Origin: Paramecium octaurelia
Taxonomy: Eukaryota > Ciliophora > Oligohymenophorea > Peniculida > Parameciidae
Direction: 5' to 3'
Assembly: GCA_905182995.1 (NCBI GenBank)
Contig: CAJJDP010000040.1
Coordinates: 6,834 to 70,833, forward strand
Length of the DNA: 64,000 nt
Part shown: positions 38,774 through 49,880 of the stretch, piece by piece
Position numbering within the stretch: the stretch's first letter is position 1
How the letters are laid out: each line of letters starts with the position of its first letter
Notes under the pieces: generated by a model
Databases searched by the model: none
The model's input: only the letters and a program-made list of their open reading frames with translations
What the model was told of the DNA's origin: nothing
Position numbers and translations under genes: made by a program

Positions 38774-39964
38774 ATGTCTACACAACAAGAATTACCAATC
38801 TTCAATTAGTAGACTCCTTAGTCATCAAGCTAAATTTCAAAAGTTTAATACCCAATATTGAGTAATGTAGTGCCAGCAGCCTAATATATTCAATTGGATG
38901 ATGTTTAACAAGCAGTAGCTGAGAAGTCTGTTTTGATTGATATTAATTCAGATAGATCAGCATTTCTAATTGAATACTACAAAAAGATTTTACTCTAACA
39001 TTCAATCATATTGGGATTGTTTTTATTAGGATTGACAAAATGGTTTAGTTCAATAGTGGTTATTCATCATTATTGGTGGAGTTACTTTAGATGGACTTGG
39101 TACGTTGTTTTAGGATTGCTGATTGCTCTAGTATTAGGACTTCCAATTTTGAGAAAATTTAGATGCATTGTATTCTATATTGTTTATCAATAAATTAGGT
39201 TTCATAATAATCTAAATTATTCCATTTCCAATCAGTATTAATAGCATTTCTTTTAATTGGAATTGCTGGAAATTAAAGAGGGAATGGCAATCACAAAACA
39301 GTAAATGTATGGATCATCTTGGTTTTGTTGATTTTGATTGGTCACAATTTACTTCAAATTGTTATAGTAAAGACCCAAAGAACTCATTATTACACTGCTT
39401 TAATGAAGTTTACAATAATGGGATCATTGGGATTAAATTTCATAGTAGGTTTGTCAAACAAGAACCTTGACAGAGCATTTCCAATTTCTGAAATAATCAT
39501 CATCTATGCTCTTTATTATTTCAATTAATTGAATGATTAATTATTGAAATAGACTCATGAATTACCAGAAGAATTATCATTTGTTGAGAGAATCCAAAAG
39601 CTTACTTTGATTAGAAATTTATTCAACTAGGAAGCAAGATAGAATCAAATAATCGAATAAATATAAGACACTCATTGTGTGATTAGCAAGCATCTTGTAA
39701 TTGCTGTTGGATCAAGTGTTGGATATATTGCAGTGTTAGTGTTGAGTATTGTAACTGGAAATGGATTTTTGATATTTACAGTGATTTTGGGATCCATCTC
39801 AATGTTGAGTGTGATATTAGAGACCTAAGTTGCTTCAAGAGTAAAAATTAATTCAATATTTTTAGAGTTTAAAACCTGAAGACTCCCATTATGCAGTTTG
39901 TTTGACTTATCTTGACATGGCCAGTCCCCTTAGATTATTATTGAGAAGTTTATTCAATAAATGA
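38774..39964 (+). CDS. Polytopic membrane protein, 378 residues
   Basis: ATG 38774 to TGA 39962-39964 with two introns: 39170-39198 (29 nt) and 39841-39865 (25 nt). Both are GTA...TAG and both are needed to keep the frame. The first 75 residues are polar and Gln-rich (STQQELPIFNQQTPQ). Six or so hydrophobic segments follow, among them SIILGLFLLGLTKWF, WYVVLGLLIALVLGLPIL, SVLIAFLLIGIAG, VWIILVLLILIGHNLL and LVIAVGSSVGYIAVLVLSIV. The short cytosolic tail ends SLKPEDSHYAVCLTYLDMAS. I do not recognise a transporter or channel signature. Membrane location is clear; function is unknown. Confidence 0.8.
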
Positions 39965-40275
39965 ATATCAAAATATTTATAATCATACTTTCTTAGTTAA
40001 TATAATTAATCTTAAAAAAAGAGGAAAAAATAATTTATATTTACAATTGTGATATAAAAGGATTAAGACAAAGATCTTTTCTAGATTTTAATTTTGTATT
40101 TTGATGTATCGTAGATGAAAACTACGAAGTGTTTTGTGTGAAAAAATGTACTTTAAAATAGAGAATGAAATTTCTTCCGTTGGGGCCTAACTTCATTAAG
40201 TCTAATGAATTGAGTATTAAATGATTTAAATTCGATGAAAATAAAATAGCATATTAATCAAAAATACAAAATATT
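39965..40275. other. Intergenic spacer
   Basis: This is A+T-rich sequence of about 310 bp between two same-strand genes. No RNA gene or small ORF is convincing. Confidence 0.5.
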
Positions 40276-41948
40276 ATGTTTTCTCTTAATTAAATTAGAA
40301 CTCCGAAATTTTTATATTGCTTGAGAAACTATAGAGTGAAGAATTAAATTTTAGTGATTTAACTTTTAATATTTACTTTGATTATTGCCTTTTTGACGAT
40401 AGCCTTGGTGATTAATAGAGTAATAATTGAATCTGTGATTGAGAAGGTCTCGCTATAATTGCTATAAAATATTAATCAAAAGGCTCTTCACAAACAATCA
40501 ACTTACTTGGAGTACTAAACCTTCTTAACTTTTAATTTTGGCTTTGGTCTGCTTAATAAAATTAATAATGAAAACTTGTATTTGCTTAAACAATCAAATG
40601 TTATGTTAGGTAATACTCCTTTTAGTTGTGTTGATTATAATATAAGAGATATTCAACCCTTCCAGTATTATCTACCGCAACTCTGTTATTATTACGCTAA
40701 TCATATTGATTTCGCTGTAATTCCAAAAACAGAAATTGATTAACATTTGATAGTTTTGATTTAAATGTTAAACTAATAATTATTGTTAATCGGTTATAGC
40801 GAACTGGAACCAACAATTTATTTGACATAATAAGGAGATGGGCAGTTTTTCGCCATCATTCCATAAAAAATGAGATACCCCATGTACAGACCAAAAGAGA
40901 GACAGTGGTACAAGGATCATATTGCGGCTTTGAACGATAGCAATCAACCTGAAGTGATATCTGAAATCTACAGAAATTACGAAACACAAGAATTCGAATT
41001 TACTCTCACTGTTTCTTTGACTGATTCAGAACTAAAATTTGATGGAGTCATTGCTTTGGACAGCAATTTCCAAGTGATCAAACCAAAAATCAACTATGAT
41101 TAATTAAATATTTATCTGGTTGATTTAGATGGTAGGATATTGATTTCGAATGTTTACCCCAACATCAACTTTGTCTAGGAGATGAAGTTCTTTAATGACA
41201 CTTCAATCACTGGATTCGACAACGAAGACTGGAATGAAGTTCTCAATCAAATACTTCATTAGAAGGGATAATCAAATTGCCAATTCGAATACAAGAATTT
41301 TTGTAGGTACAATAAGCTATTTGGGTAAGACTTGTTTATTCGAGGATTTGGTATCCACAATAGATTCTATCAAATAGTGTAAGCATATTCAAATATCTTT
41401 AAGATTCGTAGATTACAAGTTCATGGAATAGAATGATAATGACACTCAATAGTTGAAATCTGAATTGCTAAACTAAGCAACAGCTCAATTGTTCTATTAT
41501 AGTTTCTACAACATTTCAGGTATTCTTCTTTGCTGGATAATCATGCATTTCTTTCTAAAGCCTTATTATGAATTAACTAGGTTATTTTAGTAGACAACTC
41601 AAACCAAGTTCAATTAGAAATATGAAATCGCTTTAAGGAAAGTAAAACTATTTAAACAGAACAATCTCATTCAAACTGGACTCGATAATCTCTGCAATAC
41701 TTTATCTAAAATAAGATCCAAAAAATCAAGAGAGTGCCATTACTTGGAAAATTACAAATACCCAAAGAATTTAGCCAAAAACGCTTATAAATTCAGATAT
41801 TATATCAAGCAATTTCCAAAGGTATACATTTATCTAAATTTAGAAATCTCAAATCCAATAATTAGAGAAATCAATTAAAGCAATTTATGAGGAAGTATTA
41901 GAGACACTGGCTGTAAACAACGATGAATTTTACTTTAAATTGATGTGA
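40276..41948 (+). CDS. Membrane sensor with dCache-like extracellular domain
   Basis: ATG 40276 opens a protein of about 541 residues with introns at 41379-41403 (25 nt, ending AAG) and 41822-41843 (22 nt). An N-terminal membrane anchor (ILVIQLLIFTLIIAFLTIALVI) leads into a large extracellular region containing MYRPKERQWYKDHIAAL. The R-x-x-W-Y-K pattern is the hallmark of dCache ligand-binding domains. A second membrane segment (ISGILLCWIIMHFFLKP) is followed by a cytosolic, Lys-rich helical tail. No kinase, cyclase or methyl-accepting domain is seen, so how it signals is unknown. The frame ends at TGA 41946-41948, but coding-like sequence continues past it to about 42228. The gene may therefore be longer, with either a premature stop or a 16-nt intron (41945-41960). 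Confidence 0.8.
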
Positions 41949-42595
41949 TTAGAATTGTAGTTAATGTTTTTCAATTTAACTTTTACTATCAATTATATAA
42001 AAAAACTTTTCAACAATTCAAATGTTGTGTGGAAAGATTCATATTGTGGGGAAGTCATCAAGCAGATCATTTACACAACAAAATGCAACGATCTTTATCA
42101 AATTTTAGAATAGCCAAAATCCCAAGCTACATCATTTTAATTCACTACAATTTACTTCAAATACTAAAAATATATTTACAAAATTTAAATCAAAGAAAAG
42201 CACTAATATGTATATAATAATACCCTGAACATATTGTAAGGACATGAGAATATATTATATTAAGTAAGTTTATATAATAAATATAGTATAATTGAAAATT
42301 AACGTATATTTGGTTAAATTAGGTTTTAAAGTAGACTACTCAAATGCTAAAAGTTAAAAGTTGATATATAACAAATCAACAATATAAAAATTTGGTGCGT
42401 ATTTTTTGTAGAAATTCTCAAAAATTAGAGACTTAGACTAATAGTTCAGGCCTGAAATATAAAAATGATTGATTTTTCCTTAATATATCAAATTTCTATA
42501 TATTTCTTGTCAAAATATATAGAAATTTTTTTCAGAATAATGTTTATGTTATTCTGTATTTTGCAAATTTAAATAAAAAGTGATTAAATTAAATA
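41949..42595. other. Possible 3' extension of the dCache gene, then spacer
   Basis: From 41961 to 42228 two plus-strand frames remain open. One contains GKSSSRSFTQQNATIFIKF and ends at TGA 42226-42228; the other, in frame with the dCache gene, contains VVWKDSYCGEVIKQIIY. The remainder to 42595 is A+T-rich and empty. Confidence 0.4.
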
Positions 42596-45303
42596 ATGGG
42601 ATATATAAACACCTTGATCAGCATAATGATTACTTCAACACTCTTGGGTTTGATACTATTTTTTAGGGGCGTTTTCATAGATAGATATTATATTAGGGAT
42701 AAAGCTGAAGGAAAAATAGAAAAAGCAGATCCAGTTGTATTGATAGTAATAGATTCATTTAGAATGGATCTGGCAGTTAGCTACAATTTCAACTTTATCT
42801 AATAAAGAAAAAGCGATCCTTAATCACTAATTTTTTTATCTTTAGCTGAAACTCCCTCAGTTACTGGACCAAGAATTCAAACCATGACTACAGGTAACTT
42901 CGCTCCATTAACGAAGGTCTTAGATAATTTTCATGATTCAGAGGTAGTATTATACATTGATGTAGATTGTTGAAGATAGTTTCATACATTAGGCAAAAAT
43001 GGGTGGGAAGAAAACACTATTCATTGGAGATAATAACTGGCTAGGACTCTATCCTAACGAATTTACTTAAGCTCATCCTTTAAATAAGATGAGAGTCAAC
43101 TCTCAAGCAATGTACGTGGTTGACAAATAGTTTGAAAAATTATTTCACTAAAACTTTAATTAGAAATTCGATTTGACTGTCATCCACTTTTTGGGAATCG
43201 ATTATGTGGCACATGAATATAATAGGATTATTTAAAATAAAATTCTTGACGAACAATTAGAACAATTGAGTGATATAATAACAAGAATTTATTAAAGGTT
43301 ATCAAATGATACCACTCTAATTATAACAGGTGATCATGGCATGTTGAATGATGGTAATCATGGAGGTAACAGTTCATTTGAAACTAACACTGTGTTCTTT
43401 GTAACTAAAAAAAATGCTCATTATGATAAATACTTTATGAAGAAGATTGATGGATTTAAAGATGACTATGAAACAACCTTGGTTTCAAAGGATTCATATT
43501 TAAGAGCAATTAAATAGGTCGACATAGCCCCAACCTTGGCTAAGTTAATTGGAGTTCCAATCCCATTTAGCAACATTGGAATGATAATCCCAGAAATATT
43601 CCCAAATGATATTGTCAATGATTATTGTATGGAGAATTTGAAGCAGATGTTTCATTATTCAAAAAAAATCAAATAAGAATAAGGACTATTTACTAAGGCT
43701 CAAATTAAAGAATGGAGAAGCAGAATTGACAAAGTTTCTAATTGTGCTGAAGCGATTCCCATCATGGAAGAAATCCATCACGAAAGCAGAATAATATGGA
43801 ATAATTACAATGAACTCTTGATATTCCTATCAATTATCTTCTAGGTCCTCACTTTATTGCTCTATATTACTACTTTATTGAATATTAAATATGTTAAAGA
43901 CTATTCTCTTTGGAATTCAATCGTAAAATTAGTTAAATAAAAATATCATATTTACAGTAAGCAAATATTCATAGGATTAATTGCAGTGTCAAGTTTGATT
44001 TTATTTTTTGAGGTAGAAGTCTTTATAGCTATTTTATTAATTATAGGAATTGTAATCGTCCTGATTTACTCAATTGTTTAATTGTATCAATGTATGAAAG
44101 AAGAATCTGCTACATATTCCTCTTTGAATAAGGATCCTGTGAATCATAGAAAAGAATTCCAATACTTCAAATTTTTTATTTTAGCCATATTTTTGCATAA
44201 AGTGTACCGTTAAGGATCTCTGTTATTTTCAATTGATGCTGAATCCATTGAGCATAACGAATTGTTTGATTAGATATTCGACTTATTGTTCATGAGTATT
44301 GTCCTTAACATTATGGTGTTACTTAAGACCTATTACGATTCTGGATAATCAAAGAGGCACTTTATTTAATTAGCTAAGTCTATTGGAGAATAATTAATGA
44401 TTGGAGTCTTGGCTTTGATTCTGCTTCAATTAGAATATCTGTATTATGAACTCAGTCTTGAACATTCTTTCAAAAATTTAAGAAAGAAGAAGTAATTAAT
44501 TCATATTTATTTCCCCTGTATTCTACAACATACTTTGTTGTATTACTATTAGAAATTAGGAAATAAAAATAAATTTACTAAGGTAGTAGCCCATTTATTT
44601 TTATTGATCGTTCAGTTCTACTTTGTTGTACCATAGATATCTATATTTGATTAAAAGAGAATCCTCATACAAAACTCCCTAAAAGCTTTGATATTCTGTA
44701 TGCCATTTTTCTACATCTACGCTAAGGACTTAGTTTTCTTCTTAATACCCACATAATTGGCGACATCCTAATATGGTATTGCCATCTATACTTACTTCAT
44801 AATATTGATGCTGCTGGTCTATATTTTATCGAAACCATAATTGAAGGTACTATAATAGTAATATAATTAATTAGTATAACAAATTGATTTTTGTTGCAAT
44901 AATTTCATTAATCTGCTAATACACATGGTTTATGATAGGCAATCAATGTTCCATATCCGCAGTTCAACGTGCAACAAAAAGAATAGGATTCACGACCACA
45001 AATGGTGTGGAACTGCTTCTAATAATAGTGTTTCTTCTAATAGGCCCTTATGTTGGTGGTTGCTTAATCTTGAAATTCGTGGGGAGTGTGCTGAAGGAAG
45101 AGAAGGATGAGTTAAGAGAGTCAGAGTAGGAGAACACTAATAAGGAAATAAAACTATATTTTCTGCTTAACTTTTACCTTTAGATATTGTTTACCTAATT
45201 CCACAATTATAACAATTTGGGCGGATATACAACAATCTAATTTAAGTATATCTTTGATGTGGTTGGATATATGATAATTTGTTTATTAGTTTATATTTAA
45301 TGA
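42596..45303 (+). CDS. PIGO: GPI ethanolamine-phosphate transferase, PIG-O/GPI13 type
   Basis: ATG 42596 to TGA 45301-45303, with introns 42944-42965 (22 nt) and 44847-44874 (28 nt), gives about 885 residues. The enzyme adds phosphoethanolamine to a mannose of the GPI precursor in the ER lumen. After a signal anchor comes the alkaline-phosphatase-fold domain: VVLIVIDSFRMDLA (metal site), TPSVTGPRIQTMTTG (nucleophile Thr region), FIGDNNW, HFLGIDYVAHE and GDHGMLNDGNHGG (metal ligands). The GDHGM...NGNHGG style favours PIG-O over PIG-G, although the FFRG and PRI features recall PIG-G. The second half consists of about a dozen membrane spans. It converges on the SDR gene with a gap of only 27 bp. 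GPI anchors are central to Paramecium surface antigens, one of which may lie at 56.4 kb. Confidence 0.9.
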
Positions 45304-45330
45304 AATATATTAATGATTTATATAATATCC

Positions 45331-46183
45331 TCAATAGTCTTCGATTTGTGCTTTGTCGTTGAAATATTTAGCATGGTATTATGGATTGCGACCATAGGGC
45401 AATTCCTCAATCAAATATCTACTGGTGAAGATTCCGTCCTTTACTTCACCAGGTGCTTTTGGTCCTCCCATGTCAGTTTTAACCCTACGAATAGTGAGAA
45501 TGACAGTAATACCAGCCAGGATGAACACAAAAGATGGACTGATTGGGTTGGACTAAGTCAGTTAGGACGTATCTGGCATAGGCATTTGTCAGTACTTTAG
45601 AGACCTTATAGAGTGGTTAGATGTGGGATGACCAGATTCCGTAATTGCCCTCCTTGTAATTGTGAATCAAATCTCTGGCGAGCTATAAAATTTATTGTTT
45701 TGTCAATTTCTCTTATAACAATTTTTAGGTAGAGGGTGGTTATAATTTTAGCTTTCCGAGCATCGAGGAAATTAAAATGATCTACAAATAGTGTAATGTA
45801 ATTACCTTTCCATCTTGAGTGAGTTAGGGTAATATAGTTTCTGTTAAATTAATTATTCCGAACAAATTAGTATTCATAATGTCAAAGGCCTTATTTTCTA
45901 ATTGATTTTCATCATTCACACCAGCATTATTGACAATTACATCAACAGTGGTGTTGGTTGAGAGCATCCATTTGTGAAATGACTTGACACTGTCAAATCT
46001 GGAAACATCTAATTCTTTTGTGGTGATGCTTGCATTTGGTACTATGGCAGTAATTTTACTCTTGGCTTCATTAAGACTATTGAGATTTCTGGCTGTCAGG
46101 AGTATATGATGCTTTGGGGACAAGACTTCAGCTAGTTTAAATCCGAGACCTCGATTTCCTCCAGTGATTAAGACTTTTCTCAT
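45331..46183 (-). CDS. Short-chain dehydrogenase/reductase, carbonyl-reductase-like
   Basis: ATG at 46183-46181 to TGA 45331-45333 gives 266 residues with introns 45782-45805 (24 nt) and 45485-45512 (28 nt). The Rossmann NADP(H) motif TGGNRGLG is at residues 8-15. NNAGVN and the catalytic ISS...PLYKVSK (Ser, Tyr-x3-Lys) follow. The insertion before the Tyr (STQKLLQEKLTKQQILQL) and the ending HPGWVKTDMGGPKAPG match the carbonyl reductase 1 type of monomeric SDR. It is therefore probably an NADPH-dependent reductase of small carbonyl compounds in the cytosol; the substrate is unknown. Confidence 0.88.
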
Positions 46184-46953
46184 TTTTTAAAAATATAATT
46201 GTTTATAAATAGTATATAAAATCTTATGAAGTCAAAAGATTTATTATAATTTTTGATAAAATAAAATAATTTTATCAATATGAAATTAATTCCGAAGATA
46301 ATATTAAAATTAATAATCCACATTTATATAAAAATACATTAGTTATTAGGTATTAATAATATTAAAAATTCTAATTAAGTGCATTTTTAATATAACAGGA
46401 TTCAAGAGTATTTAGGTATAATGAATCTACCATCTCCCAAATTAGAATAATCAACAGGTTTATGTATTTTCTAAATGGAAATTAAGATTTATTATGTTTA
46501 CTCATTCACAATTAGGAATAAAGTCCAGCTTTTATTAAAAAAATAAGGATGATCGTATTTAGAATTGCCACAAATTTCTTCAACTGATCAATGTCTTGAG
46601 TGCACTATAAGATGTGAAATTTAATTTAAAGAATTATAATATTTATTTTCTTATTATTATTGAAACTATTCATAAATTTAAGAGACCTTTTGGGATTAAA
46701 AATTCATCAACACATACAATTTGAAATTCTTAAAATTGTAAGTTCAAGAATTACTTTGTTTAACTTATTTTAATATCATTTATAATCATACAAGCATAAC
46801 GAATCCAATATTGAATTAAAATTTATATTGTATTGTATAAGATTTTTGGAATTAAATGCTGGCCTGTTACTAAATCCTTGATGAAACCTATATTTAGGGA
46901 ATTATTTAAAATAATAGTAATCAATTAATGTTTAAATTATTTATATTGATTAT
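46184..46953. other. Intergenic region with a doubtful small ORF
   Basis: Between two minus-strand genes. A plus-strand frame at about 46470-46735 reads plausibly (SKWKLRFIMFTHSQLGIK) but lacks a clear start codon. It may be an unrecognised small gene or chance. Confidence 0.35.
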
Positions 46954-48032
46954 TCAAAATTTTGTACAAAATAATGAACAACTTTATTTTTCATGATTTT
47001 TTTTGATTTCCTTCTTTTCTTAAATTGGCAGATTGCTTTTATATAATTTTTATTCTTCTATTTAATCAAGAATAATGAGATTATCAAATTTTAACGATAA
47101 TTCAAATACTTTGTTAATAGGTAGAATATTTTAATTATTAAGTAGTTCTTTTATATATTTGTAAACCTCTGAATTTTCTGTTTCAGCAGCAATACTAATA
47201 TCGTTATGGTTTGCTCCCTCCACTTTAATGAATGCAAATAAATTCTAGCAACATTTAGATAATTGTTCTGAATGATTAATTTTAATAATGGTATCTTTGG
47301 TACCATGGAAGATCAGTATTGGAGCTGTTATTTTGTTAATGATGGATTGATTGGAAAACTTATCATGTTCCGAATAGAAAGAATTTCTGTTGTCTATGAT
47401 TCTTCCCAATGATGCCAATGGAGCTTATAGAATGATTCCAGAAAGTTGAAATTATGTTGCAACTTCAACAGTCGGATAGGAACCAATGGAGTATCCCCAC
47501 AAAAAGATGTAGTCATATTGATGTTATGCGAGAGCCACAACATTAGAGAGATCTCTTGAGATGCCATATCTATTAGATAACAAAAATACTCTGATGGTTT
47601 CATAGTTTTTTTTGTGATTCCATATCCTGAGTAATCATAACAAATCACGTCAACTTAATACAGCTCACAAATTTTGGCACCCCACCTGGATGCCAAAGTC
47701 AAATCCATTGCATTACTGTGAGAAAGGATGATGACTCTATCTGAATTGCATGAATAATGAATAATTGGAACGTATGATACAATTACGTTATTTTCAACTT
47801 CTTTTAAAATGGAAACCCTGTATTGGATGTTGTAACACTAATTTAAATCGATCCAATTGTCATTCACTTGCATACTGAATTCTAATCCATTGAAATCTAA
47901 ACTATTTTTTATCTGATAAGTTGGTTTTGGAGGTTAAAAAATGAGATTATGTTCAATGACTTCAGTCAACCCAAATTTATTGATCAATGACATCTTCCAA
48001 GATTCTCTAACTTGTTTATTATTGTTCTACAT
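46954..48032 (-). CDS. Alpha/beta hydrolase, ABHD17-like
   Basis: ATG at 48032-48030 (an in-frame ATG also lies at 47993) to TGA 46954-46956 gives 352 residues with one 20-nt intron (47570-47589). The fold is marked by VICYDYSGYG, the nucleophile elbow WGYSIGS, the acid loop LIFHGTKD and the histidine in EGANHND. This order and spacing match the ABHD17/FAM108 family, which includes protein depalmitoylases. The usual N-terminal cysteine cluster of animal ABHD17 is absent, so membrane attachment may differ. The C-terminus is extended and Lys-rich (QEKKEIKKNHEKQ). It lies 29 bp downstream of the RJL GTPase gene on the same strand. Confidence 0.85.
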
Positions 48033-48061
48033 GTAAATTATAATATATATATTATGTGTAA

Positions 48062-48654
48062 TCACTTTTTCTAAGTAAAAATGTCCTTGATCACTTTGAA
48101 CAACAAATCAATATTGTTATTCTACTGAGCTGACACCTCTATATATTGATAGGATCTTTGCTTGGCCCAATTGTAACCTTCGTTTTCTGACATACTTCTC
48201 TTCTCCTTCTTATTGCCCACAACCAAAATGGGGATATTGGCAGCTCCATAATCATTGGCTTCTCTAACCCACATGTCCAAAGTTTCCAAAGTCTTACGAG
48301 ATGACAAATCGAACACCAACATTATCATATTCGCATCCTTATAAAATTCATTTCTAACTTCTACGAATTCTTGTTGTCCACTGAAATCCCAAAAGTTCAA
48401 CTTTAATAATTAAAATGCAATAACTTACAGAGATGTTTGATGATGGTTGTACATGTTTGAAATCAACTGCTATTGTTGAATTGTATTTCTCTGAAAAATC
48501 ACCATTGATGTATCTGTCCAAAATTGCTGTCTTTCCTACAAATGGGTCCCCAAGTACTAGGATTTTGTATTACTCATAATTATCTTTGTTTTTGTTTATC
48601 TTGATCGTCCCTGGTCTAATGTGAAAATTCAATTTACTTCGTTATTGTTCGCAT
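48062..48654 (-). CDS. Small GTPase of the RJL (Rab-like, DNAJC27-type) family, no J domain
   Basis: ATG at 48654-48652 to TGA 48062-48064 gives 180 residues with introns 48616-48637 (22 nt) and 48401-48428 (28 nt, ending AAG). The P-loop is GDPFVGKT (residues 28-35), switch I contains STIAVDFK, and switch II is WDFSGQQEF. EVRNEFYKDANMIMLVFDL is typical of RJL proteins. The G4 motif is GNKKEKRS, without the Asp of NKxD, and G5 is VSAQ. RJLs usually lack a catalytic switch II Gln and lipid-tail cysteines. This one has Gln residues after SG but no C-terminal Cys. There is no DnaJ domain. The family is linked to flagellated organisms. The gene diverges from DMAP1 across only 63 bp. Confidence 0.88.
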
Positions 48655-48717
48655 TATAATAATAATCAAAAATACTTGTGATATACAAATTAATACCACG
48701 CATTCATATTTTAAAAA
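48655..48717. promoter_or_regulatory. 63-bp bidirectional promoter region
   Basis: The RJL GTPase gene (minus) and the DMAP1 gene (plus) start on either side of these 63 A+T-rich bases. Both transcripts must be initiated from here. No defined promoter motif is visible. Confidence 0.55.
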
Positions 48718-49778
48718 ATGAATAAGAAAGAATTCAGAAAACTCAATGCTCATATCGACAAGGAAGTGCTCAATCTAACAGGTGGAGTTTATCCTGTTGG
48801 TCTAATTACTTAATAGAAACCCATTAATCATCAGAAATGGGCACAGGAAGAGATTTTATTAAATAATTCACTCATCAAAAGAATTAATGCTTGGGTACCT
48901 GAATAAGAAAAGGGCAAGCTATTCCCAGGAGAAAAGTTTAATATTGAACCTGAAGTTGTTGAATTTACAGAAAATGAAATTACGGTAGATGAAAATTGGG
49001 ATTATGAGGAAACAAAATACCTATTCCAAGAATTAAGACATTTCAATTATAATTTCGTCATTCTCTATGATAGATATCAATACCAAAACAAAAATAGAGA
49101 TATCTATCAATTGAAGGATAGATATTATAGTGTCATGAGGGAAATCTTATAAAAGAGAAACCAAACTTCACATTAATTATATAATTATGTCTATGATGAA
49201 GAATATGATAGATTTAGGAACATGGAGTTAGAGAAATATTTGAAAAGGACTAAATAGATTTGTGATGATGAAAAAAAAATATAGGAAGATCTCAGAAAAT
49301 TAGATTAATTGATCAAGAAACAAGAGAAAGAACATCGTAGTATCACCAGATGTATTGGAAGTGCTTAAGAAACTGATGTAAGTTTAAGATATAAATATCC
49401 TTCTAGGAAATAGATGAAAACAGATTACAAACCATTTTAGAAGTTGGCCAAAAAAATGAGGATCTCAAAAATAAAACCCAACAACACATTGTGTATCTAA
49501 GAACCAAGTGGGTTAATGATGTCTTGCCTATTCCAAGTTCAGTCAAAGATAAATTGGATAGACAATTAAAAGACATCATCCCTTAAGCTAAATTGGTCTT
49601 AAATCAAGAGTTAGAAGCCTCATACTCACAACTAAGGAAGTTCTACTTGGAAGTGTTAATTAAATAAAGGTTGTAAAAAAAGAGAGAAGCAGATAAAAAG
49701 TAATTGGAAGACAAAATTAGAAAAATCAAAGCATAATTTGATTCATAACCTCCAAGTGATATTAAATAAAAAAAATGA
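48718..49778 (+). CDS. DMAP1: DMAP1/SWC4-like chromatin protein
   Basis: ATG 48718 to TGA 49776-49778 gives 343 residues with one intron (49378-49406, 29 nt). The N-terminal FRKLNAHIDKEVLNLTGGVYP and the SANT-like block WDYEETKYLFQELRHFNYNF followed by VILYDRY (residues 93-120) are the signature of DMAP1/SWC4. That protein is a shared subunit of the NuA4/TIP60 histone acetyltransferase and SWR1/SRCAP H2A.Z exchange complexes. The later Lys/Glu-rich helical region, with RTKWVNDVLPIPSSVKDKLD, matches the family's C-terminal part. The protein is nuclear and probably bridges actin-related proteins and nucleosomes. No catalytic activity is expected. Confidence 0.88.
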
Positions 49779-49880
49779 TCAAATCAAATTTGTATTCCTT
49801 TTTTTAACACTCATTTTTAAATTGATTGATTGTTTAATTTGCATTAATAAATGTGAATTAAAAATATATAATAATTAATA
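49779..49880. other. Short convergent intergenic spacer
   Basis: About 100 bp between the stop of DMAP1 and the stop of the minus-strand gene. It would hold both 3' ends. Confidence 0.5.

Noticed and set aside
34777-42000. Idea that TGA encodes an amino acid in this genome because three in-frame TGAs occur in otherwise good frames
   Set aside because: About twenty other genes end properly at TGA and use TGG for Trp, so local mutation, error or splicing explains these cases better.
42596-45303. Assignment to PIG-G (GPI7) instead of PIG-O
   Set aside because: FFRG and PRI fit PIG-G, but the GDHGM...NGNHGG block fits PIG-O better. The choice is not final.
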